Shown in pieces: positions 27,157 to 36,750 of a stretch of 64,000 nucleotides of DNA. The DNA is from PALSA-612 sp963711315 (GTDB lineage: Bacteria; Actinomycetota; Thermoleophilia; Gaiellales; Gaiellaceae). The translations under genes were made by a program, and so were the position numbers. The stretch spans positions 434,001-498,000 of the forward strand of contig CAVQDQ010000004.1 in the NCBI GenBank assembly GCA_963711315.1, written 5' to 3'. The stretch's first letter is position 1. Each line of letters begins with the position of its first letter. The notes under the pieces are model-generated. The model saw only the letters and a list, made by a program, of their open reading frames with translations, made no database searches and was not told where the DNA came from.

Positions 27157-29278
27157 ATGAAGCGGCTCGGAGTTGACGTCGGCGGCACCTTCACCGACCT
27201 CATCTACGTCGACGACGAGGAGGGCCGGATCCTCGTCCACAAGCTGCCGACCACGCCGGCGGATCCCTCCCAGGGAACGGTGCAAGGCCTGCGCGAGGTC
27301 GCCGATCAGGCCGGGACGTCACCTTCGGAGCTCGATCAGGTCTTCCACGGGACGACGATCGCCACCAACATCGTGATCGAGCACACCGGTGCCCGGGTGG
27401 GGATGCTCACCACCGAGGGCTACCGCGACATCCTCCACATCGCGCGGCACAAGAAGCCGCTCAACTTCTCGAACTACCAGGATCTGCCGTGGCAGCGCTA
27501 CCCGATCGTGCGGCGGCGCGACCGGCTGACGGTGCCCGAGCGAATCGTCAAGGACGGTTCCGTGCTCGTGCCCCTGGACGAGGAGCAGGCTCGCGCGCAG
27601 GTCCGCGCGCTCAAGGACGCGGGCGTCGAGGCGGTCGCAGTCTGCTTCCTGTTCTCGTTCGTCAACCCCGCTCACGAGGCGCGAGTGGCCGAGATCGTCC
27701 GTGAGCGAGTTTCCCGACGCATTCCTCTCGGTCTCGTCTGAGGTGCTGCCGCAGTACCGCGAGTACGAGCGCTTCTCGACCGTGTGCCTGAACGCGTACG
27801 TCGGCCCGAAAGTGGCCGGCTACGTGTCGAGGCTCCGCGAAGAGCTGGAGCGTCTCGACGTGCGGACGCACTTCCACCTGATGACGTCGGCGAGCGGCGT
27901 AGCGACTCCGGACGCTGCCGTCGCACGGCCAGTCAACCTCCTCATGTCCGGCCCGGTAGCGGGTGTCGTCGGGGGCATCTGGGCGGGGAGGCAGGCGGGC
28001 TACGACAACGTCATCACCCTCGACGTGGGCGGGACGTCGGCCGACATCGGCCTGGCGCAGGAAGGTCGCCTGCGCATGAAGCACCTGCTCGATACGAAGG
28101 TCGGTCCGTACCAGGCCATGATCCCGATGGTCGACGTGGACACGATCGGCGCCGGCGGCGGGTCGATCGCCTACGTCGACGCCGGCGGCATCTTCCGCGT
28201 TGGGCCGCGTTCGGCCGGCGCCGACCCAGGCCCCGCCGCGTACGGGCGCGGTGGCACCGAGGCTACGGCCACCGACGCGATGGTCAACCTCGGCTGGCTC
28301 TCGCCCGAGAACTTCCTCGGCGGCGGCATGACGCTGAGGGCCGATCTCGCTCGCGCCGCCTTCGAGCAGGGCCCGGCGACGCAGCTCGGCATGTCGGTCG
28401 AAGAGGCGTCCTACGGCGCCGTGCAAATCCTCACCCACTCGATGGTGCAGTCGATCGAGGAGAACTCCGTTCGCAAGGGCTACGACCCACGCGACTTCGC
28501 GCTAGTAGCCGAAGGCGGCGCAGGCCCGCTCTTCGCCGCGCAGATCGCCCTCGAGGTGGGCACGCCCTGGGTGATCGTGCCCGGCTACCCCGGCGTGACG
28601 GCAGCCATGGGCCTGCTCGCAACCGACATGGTCTACGAGTACGTCTCGACCGTCTATCAGCGACTCTCCAAGCTCGACGCGCCGTCGGTGCAGCGCGCGT
28701 TCGAGCAGCTCGAGGAGCAGGCGCGGACACAGCTCGAGGCGGACGGTCTTGCGCCCGACCGGATCCTCCTCCAACGGGTGTGCGACTGCCGCTATCTCGG
28801 CCAGGGCTACGAGCTGCGGGTCGACGTCCCCTCAGGTGCGATCGACCACGACTGGATCGAGAAGGTGCGCGCCGACTTCCACGACATCCACGAGCGCGAG
28901 TACTCGCGCCGCTTCGAGGAGTCGGACATCGAGCTGCCGAACGTCCGCGTCCGGGGCATCGGGCTCATGCCCGAGCTCCAGGTCCCGGAAGTCGAGCACG
29001 GCGAGGAGTCGCCCGAGCAGGCGCTCACGCACGAGGGCGAGGCCTGGTTCCGCGTCGACGGAGCGCTGAAGCCGGTCGCCACGCGCTACTACGACCGCGA
29101 GCAGCTACTGGCCGGCAATCGCCTGCAGGGGCCGGCAATTGTCAACCAGTACGACTCGACGACCGTGATCCCGCCGGGAATCGAGGCCCACGTCGACCGC
29201 TTCGGAAACATCGTCATCGAGGTGGGGGCGTCCGCTGAGGCCCGACAGCTTGCGGCTGACCTGGAGGTGACGGCATGA
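27157..29278 (+). CDS. hyuA: Hydantoinase/oxoprolinase subunit A (HyuA family), one frameshift
   Basis: A full-length HyuA of about 706 residues. The N terminus MKRLGVDVGGTFTDLIYVDD carries the first phosphate motif, FHGTTIATNIVIEHTGA the next block and YDNVITLDVGGTSADIGLA the second phosphate motif; DTIGAGGGSIAYVDAGG, RSAGADPGPAAYGRGGT and RDFALVAEGGAGPLFAAQ follow. The span is one base longer than a multiple of three; an insertion near 27703 separates EARVAEIVRER from FPDAFLSVSSEVLPQ. RBS GGAGGAG. It overlaps hyuB (ATGA). It differs considerably from the HyuA at 1-1287, so the two pairs probably serve different rings. Confidence 0.9.
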
Positions 29279-31184
29279 GCGTGATGGAGTACGAGGTCGG
29301 CCGTCAGCCCGGGCCGCCGACCAGGAAGCGCGTCGAGGTCGACCCGATCACGTTGCGTGTGCTCGGCGGTGCGTTCCACGCCATCGCAAAGGAGATGGCG
29401 GGTGTCCTCTTCCGGATGAGCTACTCGTCCATCATCCGCGAGTCGGAGGACCTCGGCGCAGGGATCTTCGACGCGCAGGGCCGCGAACTCTGCGAGTCCG
29501 ACTCGACGCCGATGCACATCGGCTCCCTGCCCTGGTACATCCGCGGCTTCATGCACACGCTGGAGGGAGAGATCGAGGAGGGCGACGTCATCGTCCACAA
29601 CCATCCGTACCTCGGCGCCTCGCACACACCGGACGTGGCCGTCGCCGTTCCCATCTTCTGGGAGGACGAGCACCTGGCTTCGCCGCCACTACGGCGCACG
29701 TGCTGGACGTGGGCGGCTCGTTCCCCGGCATCAACGCCGACGCCTTCGACGTCTACGCGGAGTCGAAGCTCTACAACGGCCTCCGCTGGTACCAGCGGGG
29801 CACGCTCAACGAGGACCTCGACCGGATGATCTTCGAGAACGTCCGCACGGAGACGATGAACCGCGGCGACATGAACGCGATGCTGGCCGCTTGCCAGCTC
29901 GGCTGCGAGCGCTTCCTGCGGCTCGTCCAGCGCTACGGCGTCGAGACCGTGATGAGCGCCGGCTACGACTGGATGGACTACTCCGAGCGCATGCTCCGCG
30001 CGCAGATCGAGAAGATCCCCGACGGCGAGTACAAGGCGCCGACCGGCTGGCTCGACGACGACGCGCGCAACCGCGGAATCCGCCTGCGGGTGGAGACGAC
30101 GGTCCGTGTGGAGGGCGACGAGATCACGATCGACCTCACGGGCTCGCATCCGGAGGTGCCGACCGGCTACAACGTCCCTCACGAAGGCTCGCTGCTCGTG
30201 GGCGCGTACTACGCCGTGCGCACCGTCTTGCTCGACGAGGACGTATTCCCCGAGCACGTGCCGCAGAACGACGGGATCTTCCGGCCGGTGAAGGTGATCG
30301 CCCCCAAGGGGACGATCTACAACCCGACTTTCCCCGCGCCCTGCTTCTCACGGTTCTGCCAGGTCCAGCGCGTGGTCGACAACACGATCCTCGCGCTTGC
30401 CGACGCCCTGCCCGAGCAGGTGACCGGCGGCAACTCCGCCGGCGTGCATTTCTGCTCCTACTCGGGCTTCCTCGAGGAGTCCGGCGAGTACTGGATCTAC
30501 CTGGAGGTGAACGAGGGCTCGTACGGCGGCCGCTTCGGCAAGGACGCGATGGACTCCGTCGACAACCTCATGGCGAATACCCGTAACAACCCCATCGAAG
30601 AGCTCGACCAGCGCTTCCCGGTTCGCTGTGACCAGTACGAGCTGCGGCCGGAGCCGGCGGCGCCGGGCAAGTGGCGAGGTGGCATCTCCATCGTGCGACG
30701 CAACCGCTTTCTCGTCGACGGCACGTACTCGTGCGAGGGCGACCGCCAGCACGACCCGCCACGCGGTGTCTTCGGCGGCTGGGACGGCCTCGTGGCGAGT
30801 TGTCGCAAGAACCCCGACACGGAGCGCGAGGAGTACCTCGAGGCGAAGGTGACGGGCATCTCGTTCGGCCCCGGCGACGTGATCGAGTTCCGGTCACCGA
30901 ACGGTGGTGGTTACGGGGATCCGCTCGAGCGGACACCGGAGCAGGTGCGCGAGGACCTGCTCGACGACTTCACGACCGTCGAGCTCGCACGCGACGCCTA
31001 CGGAGTCGTCTTCCGCGACGAGAGCACCCTCGAGATCGACGAGGAGGCGACGGCCGGCCTGCGGGCCGAGCTGGCGGCCGACCGGAACGGAATGCGCTCG
31101 CTCACCGAGTACTACGCGGAGCGCGGCCTGATCCCGAGGAATCCGCCCGTGTCGGTCGCCGGTAACCGCGAATTCGGCATCTAG
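29275..31184 (+). CDS. hyuB: Hydantoinase/oxoprolinase subunit B (HyuB family), one frameshift
   Basis: A HyuB of about 636 residues starting MSVMEYEVGRQPGPPTRKRV at the ATGA overlap with hyuA. Blocks: DPITLRVLGGAFHAIAKEM, FRMSYSSIIRESEDLGAG, GDVIVHNHPYLGASHTPDV, TAHVLDVGGSFPG, GDEITIDLTGSHPEVPTGYN and FRSPNGGGYGDPLERTPEQV. A single-base loss near 29688 breaks the frame between EDEHLA and TAHVLDVGG, a stretch that should hold the conserved WxxxxxHxxDxGG segment. It is followed two bases later by the GntR regulator. Confidence 0.9.
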
Positions 31185-31186
31185 TA

Positions 31187-31894
31187 GTGCCGAAAGCGTA
31201 CGAGCAGGTCGCCGACCGACTCCGGCAGCTCATCGTCACGGAAGAGCTCGCACGCGGCGAGCGTCTCCCCAACGAGCTTCAGCTCGCCGACGACTTCGGC
31301 GTCAGCCGCGCCACCGTGCGGGAGGCTCTCCGCCTACTCACTGCGCAGAGCCTGATCCGGACGGCGAAAGGGGTAGGCGGTGGCTCGTATGTGACCGCCC
31401 CAAGCGCCGCGAACGTCTCGGAGTCGCTCCGCTCGGGCCTCGGACTGATGACGTCGTCGGCGGACGTGACGCTGGAGGAGTTGCTCGAAGTGCGTGCGCT
31501 GCTCGAGGTCCCGGCAGCGCGGCTTGCCGCGGTGCGTCGCAGCGACGAGCACCTCGAGCGTCTTCGTGCGGCGATACCCGGCCAGCCGCTCCGCCTCGGC
31601 ACCCAGGAGCAGTTCGTGCACAACGCGGACTTCCACTCCACCGTGATCGACGCGAGTCGCAACACACTGCTGTCGATCGCCGCCGAGCCCGTCTTCGCGG
31701 TGCTCCAGACACGCCTCTCGCGCTCGCGGCTCGGGCAGAGGTTCCAACGCTCCGTCAACGAGCACCATCGGGAGATCGCAGCCGCCATCGAGTCTGCCGA
31801 AGAGCAGGCTGCCGGGGAGCTGATGCACGAGCACCTCGGCTTCCTGCTGCCGTACTACGAGCAGGCGTGGAGGGGCGTCGGCGGGCGCACGTGA
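31187..31894 (+). CDS. GntR-family regulator, FadR/FCD subfamily
   Basis: A 235-residue regulator: winged helix in residues 1-75 (YEQVADRLRQLIVTEELARG, FGVSRATVREALRLLTAQ, IRTAKGVGGGSYVT), then an all-helical FCD effector domain with the metal-ligand style residues in FVHNADFHSTVID and VNEHHREIAAAIE, and MHEHLGFLLPYY. FCD regulators usually respond to organic acids or pathway intermediates and repress catabolic operons. It is embedded in the operon it may control. Candidate sites for this class are the palindromes at 40973 and 18299. Start GTG 31187, tightly behind the hyuB stop. Confidence 0.9.
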   Translation: MPKAYEQVADRLRQLIVTEELARGERLPNELQLADDFGVSRATVREALRLLTAQSLIRTAKGVGGGSYVTAPSAANVSESLRSGLGLMTSSADVTLEELLEVRALLEVPAARLAAVRRSDEHLERLRAAIPGQPLRLGTQEQFVHNADFHSTVIDASRNTLLSIAAEPVFAVLQTRLSRSRLGQRFQRSVNEHHREIAAAIESAEEQAAGELMHEHLGFLLPYYEQAWRGVGGRT

Positions 31895-32766
31895 GTGTTG
31901 CCTTCGGCATCCAGGGCAGCGGGCAGCACGTCGACGGCGCACCCGACCCGGGCGTCTTCCGCGAACTTGCGCAGTCGGCCGAGGCACTCGGCTACGACTC
32001 GATCTGGGCCGGCGACCACATCTCGTACCGCAATCCGATCCTCGACGTCGTCGTCGCACTGTCGACGTTCGCCGCCGTCACGGAGCGGATTACGGTCGGC
32101 GCCGGCGTTGTCTTGCTGCCCCTGCGGCATCCGAGCGTGGTGGCGAAGGAGTTCTCGTCCCTCGACTACGTGTCGGGCGGCCGGGTGATCCTCGGCGTGG
32201 GCGTCGGGGGCGAGGGGGAGAAGGACTTCGAGGCGGTCGGCGTGCAGGTGAGCGAGCGCGGCGCGCGGACGAACGACGCGATGCTCGCGCTTCGGGCGCT
32301 GTTTTCGGGCAACGGCAACTACTCGGGTCGGTTCTTCTCGTTTCAGGACATCGAGATCGAGCCCGGCCCCGCACAGCCTGGAGGCCCGCCGCTCTGGGTC
32401 GGAGGTCGCTCGGAGGCGGCCATCAAGCGTGCGGCGACACTCGGCGACGGTTGGATCCCGCTCTGGGTCTCCCCGGAGCGGCTTGCCGCAGGCTATGAGC
32501 AGCTCCCCGACCACGTGATGCGGGGGGTAGCGCTTCCGGCTCACGTCGGCGACAAACGCCATCTGTACGAGCACCTCCGGCAGCGCTACTCCGGCGACTT
32601 CTCCGAGCACATCGTCGATCGCTACTGCATCGCGGGCTCGCCGGAGGAATGCGTGGTGCGGCTGAAGGAGTACATCGACGCCGGCGCCCGGCACGTCGTC
32701 TTCAACGTTTGCGAGCCGGAAGACGTCGAGCGGCTCAGAGAGGTTGCCCATGCTGCCACTGGCTGA
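31891..32766 (+). CDS. LLM-class F420-dependent oxidoreductase
   Basis: A 291-residue luciferase-like TIM-barrel protein: SVAFGIQGSGQHVDG, SAEALGYDSIWAGDHISY, ITVGAGVVLLPLRHPSVVAKE, LDYVSGGRVILGVGVGGEGEKDF-type signature split as given, PLWVGGRSEAAIKRAATLGDG and the end CIAGSPEECVVRLKEYID. In actinomycetes such enzymes normally use F420. The GTG at 31891 overlaps the GntR stop (GTGA). It could oxidise or reduce the ring or chain of the operon substrate. That role is inference. Confidence 0.86.
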   Translation: MSVAFGIQGSGQHVDGAPDPGVFRELAQSAEALGYDSIWAGDHISYRNPILDVVVALSTFAAVTERITVGAGVVLLPLRHPSVVAKEFSSLDYVSGGRVILGVGVGGEGEKDFEAVGVQVSERGARTNDAMLALRALFSGNGNYSGRFFSFQDIEIEPGPAQPGGPPLWVGGRSEAAIKRAATLGDGWIPLWVSPERLAAGYEQLPDHVMRGVALPAHVGDKRHLYEHLRQRYSGDFSEHIVDRYCIAGSPEECVVRLKEYIDAGARHVVFNVCEPEDVERLREVAHAATG

Positions 32767-33928
32767 CGTCCGCATCCTCGCCGTAGAGCAGTTCGGCGCC
32801 GGTCCGTGGGGCACGCTTCAGCTCGCCGACCTCGGCGCAGAGGTGATCAAGATCGAGGACCCGGCTGCGGGCGGCGACGTCGGCCGCTATGTCCCGCCCT
32901 TCCAGGAGGGCGAACACTCGCTCTTCTTCGAGACCTTCAACCGCAACAAGAAGAGCCTCTCGCTGGACCTGCGCCACCGCGACGCTCGGGCGGTGCTCGA
33001 AGACCTCGTGCGTGCGTCCGACGTCGTCTACTCGAACCTCCGAGGTGACCAACCAAAGCGGTTGCGACTGACGTACGACGACCTGAAGTCGGTGAACCCG
33101 CGAATCGTCTGTTGCTCCCTCAGCGGCTTCGGGATGACGGGCCCTCGCGCTTCCGAGGGCGGCTACGACTACATGATGCAAGGGCTTGCCGGGTGGATGA
33201 GCCTCACCGGTGATCCCGACGGCCCGCCCACGAAGAGCGGACTCTCGCTCGTCGACCTCTCGGGCGGCTACGCGTCGGCGGTTGCCGTGCTTGCGGGGTT
33301 GTGGCGGGCCCGTCGCGACGGCGTTGGCTGCGACTGCGACGTCTCGCTGTTCGACACGGCGCTTCACGAGCTGATGTACGTCGGCACCTGGACGGCGTCA
33401 CGCGGCTACACACCGCCGAGGCGCCGCAACTCGGCTCATCCATCGATCGTCCCGTTTCAGGCCTTCCCGACCGCCGACGGGTGGATCGTCGTCGCGTGCC
33501 CTAAACAGAAGTTCTGGGACGCGCTCTGCCCGGCCATCGGCAGGCCAGAGCTGGCCGGCGACCCTCGCTTTGCCGACTTCGGAGCGCGTGATCGAAACCG
33601 GGATGAGCTCGAGCCGATCCTCGAATCGGTGTTCCGCGAGCGCTCCTCGGACGAGTGGCTGGCCGTGCTACGTGAGGCGGGTGTGCCGTCGTCGCCGGTA
33701 AACGACGTGCCCGCGGCGCTCGCGGAGGCTCGGCTCGTGGAGTACGAGCACTCCGAGCTCGGCGCGGTGCGTCAGGTGGCCTCGCCGCTTCGACTGTCCG
33801 ACGCGGAGCACCCCGTGCGGCCCGCGCCGGCGCGGGGCGAGCACACGGAGGCTGTGCTCCTCGAGCTGTGTGGCTACTCGCCCGAGCGCGTCAACGAGCT
33901 CAGGAAGGGTGGAACATTCGGTCAATGA
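32750..33928 (+). CDS. CaiB/BaiF-family (class III) CoA transferase
   Basis: A 392-residue class III CoA transferase starting MLPLADVRILAVEQFGAGPW (ATG 32750, inside the LLM gene). Blocks: GTLQLADLGAEVIKIEDP, ETFNRNKKSLSLDLRH, VCCSLSGFGMTGP, GGYDYMMQGLAGWMSLTG with the aspartate that forms the acyl anhydride, SGLSLVDLSGGYASAVAVLAG and RRNSAHPSIVPFQAFPT. It activates an organic acid by moving CoA from a donor thioester. It could feed the MaoC/CitE-like/acyl-CoA dehydrogenase genes encoded just upstream on the other strand. Confidence 0.9.
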   Translation: MLPLADVRILAVEQFGAGPWGTLQLADLGAEVIKIEDPAAGGDVGRYVPPFQEGEHSLFFETFNRNKKSLSLDLRHRDARAVLEDLVRASDVVYSNLRGDQPKRLRLTYDDLKSVNPRIVCCSLSGFGMTGPRASEGGYDYMMQGLAGWMSLTGDPDGPPTKSGLSLVDLSGGYASAVAVLAGLWRARRDGVGCDCDVSLFDTALHELMYVGTWTASRGYTPPRRRNSAHPSIVPFQAFPTADGWIVVACPKQKFWDALCPAIGRPELAGDPRFADFGARDRNRDELEPILESVFRERSSDEWLAVLREAGVPSSPVNDVPAALAEARLVEYEHSELGAVRQVASPLRLSDAEHPVRPAPARGEHTEAVLLELCGYSPERVNELRKGGTFGQ

Positions 33929-33943
33929 CGAAAGGAGAGACAC

Positions 33944-34324
33944 GTGCCGAGACAGGCGTTTCAACCTGACGGACTGGCGGCGCCGAGGCCGCCGTACTCG
34001 CCCGTGGTCGTCAGCGGCGATCTCGTCTACACGGCGGGACAGGTCGGCCACGACGCCGAGGGATCGCTCGTCGCGGGCGGAATCGAGGAGCAGACGAGAC
34101 AGACGCTCGAAAACATTCGCGCCTGTCTAGAGGCTGCGGGGTGCACGCTCGACGACGTGCTGAAGGTGAACGCGTTCCTCGCCGACCTCGGCGACTTCGA
34201 GGGCTACAACCGCGTCTACCGCGAGTTCTTCGCCGAGCCGTATCCCGCCCGCACGAGCGTCCAGGCCGGCTTGCCCGACGGGATTCTCGTCGAGATCGAG
34301 GCGGTCGCCCGCAGGGGCGCATGA
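33944..34324 (+). CDS. RidA/YjgF-family protein
   Basis: A 126-residue Rid protein with the conserved PYSPVVVSGDLVYTAGQVG opening, QTRQTLENIRACLEAAG, DVLKVNAFLADLGDFEGYN and the active arginine in YPARTSVQAGLPDGILVEIE. Rid proteins hydrolyse reactive enamines/imines or act as ureidoacrylate/aminoacrylate deaminases in pyrimidine breakdown. The GTG start at 33944 follows AAAGGAGAG. The stop overlaps the PuuE start (ATGA), tying it to the allantoinase step. A second, damaged RidA is at 61189. Confidence 0.9.
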   Translation: MPRQAFQPDGLAAPRPPYSPVVVSGDLVYTAGQVGHDAEGSLVAGGIEEQTRQTLENIRACLEAAGCTLDDVLKVNAFLADLGDFEGYNRVYREFFAEPYPARTSVQAGLPDGILVEIEAVARRGA

Positions 34325-35208
34325 CACGGGACCTCGTCGGCTACGGGGAACATCCGCCCGACCCGCTGTGGCCCGGCGGCGCGCGGCTGGCTCTCAGCTT
34401 CGTGCTCAACTACGAGGAGGGCGGCGAGCGGACACCGCTCGAAGGGGACCCCGAGTCGGAGTCGTATCTGCACGAGGTGGTGGGCGCAGCGCCGACGCGC
34501 GGCCGCCGCAACCTCAACGCCGAGTCGATGTTCGAGTTCGGCAGCCGCGCGGGCTTCTGGCGCGTCCACCGCATCTTCCGTGAGCACGACATGCCGCTGA
34601 CCGTGTACGCGGTGGCGCAGGCGCTCGAGCGCAACCCGGAGGCAGGTCGCGCCATGGTGGAGGCGGGTTGGGAAGTGGCGAGCCACGGCTGGCGCTGGAT
34701 CGACTACCTCGATGTGCCCGAGGAGGACGAGCGCGCCGATATGCGACATGCGATCGAGACCATCGAGCGGGCCTGCGGGCAGCGGCCGGTGGGCTGGTAC
34801 ACGGGCCGGGTCTCGGAGGCCACGCGGCGGCTCGTCGTCGAGGATGGCGGCTTTCTCTACGACTCCGACTCGTACGCCGACGAGCTTCCGTACTGGGTCG
34901 AGGTCGCCGGTCGCCAACACCTCGTCATCCCGTACACACTCGACGCGAACGACTTCAAGTTCCTGATCCCGAACGGGTTCGTTCGGGCAGCCGACTTCCA
35001 CGACTACCTCGTCGACTCGTTCGAGCGGCTCTACGAGGAAGGCGGCCGGATGATGTCGGTCGGGCTGCACTGCCGCATCGTCGGACGCCCCGGTCGCGCG
35101 CCCGCCCTCGACCGCTTCCTCGCGCACGTGAAGGCGAAGGGAGACGTCTGGGTGACCACGAGGGCCGAGATCGCCCGCCACTGGCACGAGCACCACCGGC
35201 CCGCCTAA
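34321..35208 (+). CDS. puuE: PuuE-type allantoinase (NodB-fold, polysaccharide deacetylase family)
   Basis: A 295-residue protein with the hallmark PuuE pattern: RDLVGYGEHPPDPLWPGGAR, NYEEGGERTPLEGDPESE, FEFGSRAGFWRVHRIFRE, GWEVASHGWRWIDYLDVP, GWYTGRVSEATRRLV, FLYDSDSYADELPYW, VIPYTLDANDFKF and MMSVGLHCRIVGRPGR. PuuE is the metal-independent allantoinase that opens allantoin to allantoate, using the deacetylase fold. The M20 carbamoylases at 46886 and 61598 could act next. A related cyclic ureide rather than allantoin itself is possible. Intact, with ATGA overlap to ridA. Confidence 0.88.
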   Translation: MTRDLVGYGEHPPDPLWPGGARLALSFVLNYEEGGERTPLEGDPESESYLHEVVGAAPTRGRRNLNAESMFEFGSRAGFWRVHRIFREHDMPLTVYAVAQALERNPEAGRAMVEAGWEVASHGWRWIDYLDVPEEDERADMRHAIETIERACGQRPVGWYTGRVSEATRRLVVEDGGFLYDSDSYADELPYWVEVAGRQHLVIPYTLDANDFKFLIPNGFVRAADFHDYLVDSFERLYEEGGRMMSVGLHCRIVGRPGRAPALDRFLAHVKAKGDVWVTTRAEIARHWHEHHRPA

Positions 35209-35212
35209 GGCC

Positions 35213-36127
35213 GTGCGGATTGCAATCGTCGGCGCAGGGGCGATGGGGTCTGTCTACGCCGGCTTACTAGGCGATGCCGGAAACGAGGTGTGGGCGATCG
35301 ATCCGTGGGAGGAGCACGTCGCTGCGATCCGCGAGCACGGGTTGCGAGTCGAAGGAGCGAGCGGCGACCGCGTGGTGACAGTGCGGGCGACCTCGGATAC
35401 CCGCGAGGTGGGGGAGGTCGACCTAGTCGTGATCGCGACAAAGGCCATGCACGTCCGTGCCGCAGCCGAGAGCGCGCGCGCCTTGCTGGGACCGGAGACC
35501 GTCGTCCTTCCCATCCAGAATGGCCTCGGCTCCCGGGAGATCGTCGGGGAGGTGCTCCGCGACGAGCGGGTCGTCGTCGGCATCGCCGGTGGCTTCGGGG
35601 CGTCGATCGTCTCGCCGGGACACGTGCACCACCACGGCATGGAGGTTGTGCGCCTTGGGGAGCCCGATAGGCCTGTCAGCCGACGGGTTGAGCGGATCGC
35701 AGCGGTTTGGCGGGAAGCGGGCTTCACTGTGCAGGCGGAGGCCGACGTCGAGCGGCTCGTGTGGGAGAAGCTCATCTGCAATGTCTGCTTCAGCGGCACG
35801 TGCACCGTGCTGGAGCGCACGATCGGCGGGGTGCTCGACGATCCGCAGGCGTGGTCGGTCGCGTCGGCGTGTGCGCGCGAGGCGTATGACGTCGCCGTCG
35901 CGAGCGTCATCTCCCTCGGCTTCGAGGATCCAGTCACGTACACCGCCGCCTTCGGCGAGCGGCTACGCGACGCGCGGCCGTCGATGCTCCTCGACCGGCT
36001 CGCGGGACGCCCGAGCGAGATCGACTTCATCAACGGCGCCATCCCTCCCCGGGCGACGGCGCTCGGGCTCGCAGCGCCGGTGAACGCGACGATCACCGCG
36101 CTCGTGAAGGCCGGCGAGCCGGGCTAG
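35213..36127 (+). CDS. Ketopantoate reductase family (ApbA/PanE-like) oxidoreductase
   Basis: A 304-residue NAD(P)-dependent 2-hydroxyacid reductase. Rossmann motif GAGAMGSVYAGLLGDAGNEV at the N terminus, LVVIATKAMHVRAAAE, VLPIQNGLGSREIVGE, the catalytic lysine region VWEKLICNVCFSGTCTVLE and the tail SEIDFINGAIPPRATALG. Start GTG 35213, four bases after puuE. In a catabolic operon it more likely reduces a 2-oxoacid product of the pathway (such as a ureido- or oxo-acid) than ketopantoate, but this is inferred only from context. Confidence 0.87.
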   Translation: MRIAIVGAGAMGSVYAGLLGDAGNEVWAIDPWEEHVAAIREHGLRVEGASGDRVVTVRATSDTREVGEVDLVVIATKAMHVRAAAESARALLGPETVVLPIQNGLGSREIVGEVLRDERVVVGIAGGFGASIVSPGHVHHHGMEVVRLGEPDRPVSRRVERIAAVWREAGFTVQAEADVERLVWEKLICNVCFSGTCTVLERTIGGVLDDPQAWSVASACAREAYDVAVASVISLGFEDPVTYTAAFGERLRDARPSMLLDRLAGRPSEIDFINGAIPPRATALGLAAPVNATITALVKAGEPG

Positions 36128-36151
36128 AGGTTTTCGGACAGACTTCAGGAC

Positions 36152-36748
36152 GTGAGCGACCAGTTTGTCCTCGACACGCCCACGGTACGTGGCTTCGTCG
36201 AGCATGTCCGCCGGGCGATCGACTCGTCGGACTCACCGGAGGAAGCGATCGACGCCATCCGGCCGCGCTTCGTCGACCTGCTCACGGACGGCGGCTGGCT
36301 TCCTGCGCAGTACGCGGAGCCGGCAGAGGGCAGCGGGATGGGTGGCGGGATCGGCCAGTGGCTTCTCTACCGCACCGACGACGGCTCGCTCTCGCTCTTC
36401 TCGCTCGTCGTGCCGCCCGCGTCGGAGACGCCGATCCACGACCACCTGGCGTGGGGTCTCGTCGGCCTGTACCGCGGCACGCAGGACGAGGAGATCTACG
36501 CGCAGCGGAACGGCGCGCTCGAGCTCACCGAGCGGCGTGCGCTCGCCCCGGGAGACTTCTACGCGCTCATTCCGCCGCGCGACGACATCCACCGCGTGCG
36601 CACGACGTCGGCGGAGACGTCGGTCTCCATTCACCTGCTGACGAACGACACCGGCTGCGTGTGGCGACACGCGTTCGACCCGGAGTCGGGCGAGGCACAT
36701 CCGTTCCGATCCGGCTACGTCAACGTCTCATGCGAGAAGGAGGAGTGA
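36152..36748 (+). CDS. Cysteine dioxygenase-like / thiol dioxygenase cupin
   Basis: A 198-residue cupin. The iron ligands of the thiol-dioxygenase family are visible: H96 and H98 in ETPIHDHLAWG and H147 in PPRDDIHRVRT, with SLFSLVVPPASETPIHDH before the barrel. It matches the 3-mercaptopropionate/cysteine dioxygenase superfamily more than cupins in general. Start GTG 36152, seven bases after a CAGACT box, so it may also be transcribed separately as a leaderless message. The link to ring catabolism is unclear; a thiol or sulfur-containing substrate is suggested by family only. Confidence 0.8.
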   Translation: MSDQFVLDTPTVRGFVEHVRRAIDSSDSPEEAIDAIRPRFVDLLTDGGWLPAQYAEPAEGSGMGGGIGQWLLYRTDDGSLSLFSLVVPPASETPIHDHLAWGLVGLYRGTQDEEIYAQRNGALELTERRALAPGDFYALIPPRDDIHRVRTTSAETSVSIHLLTNDTGCVWRHAFDPESGEAHPFRSGYVNVSCEKEE

Positions 36749-36750
36749 CG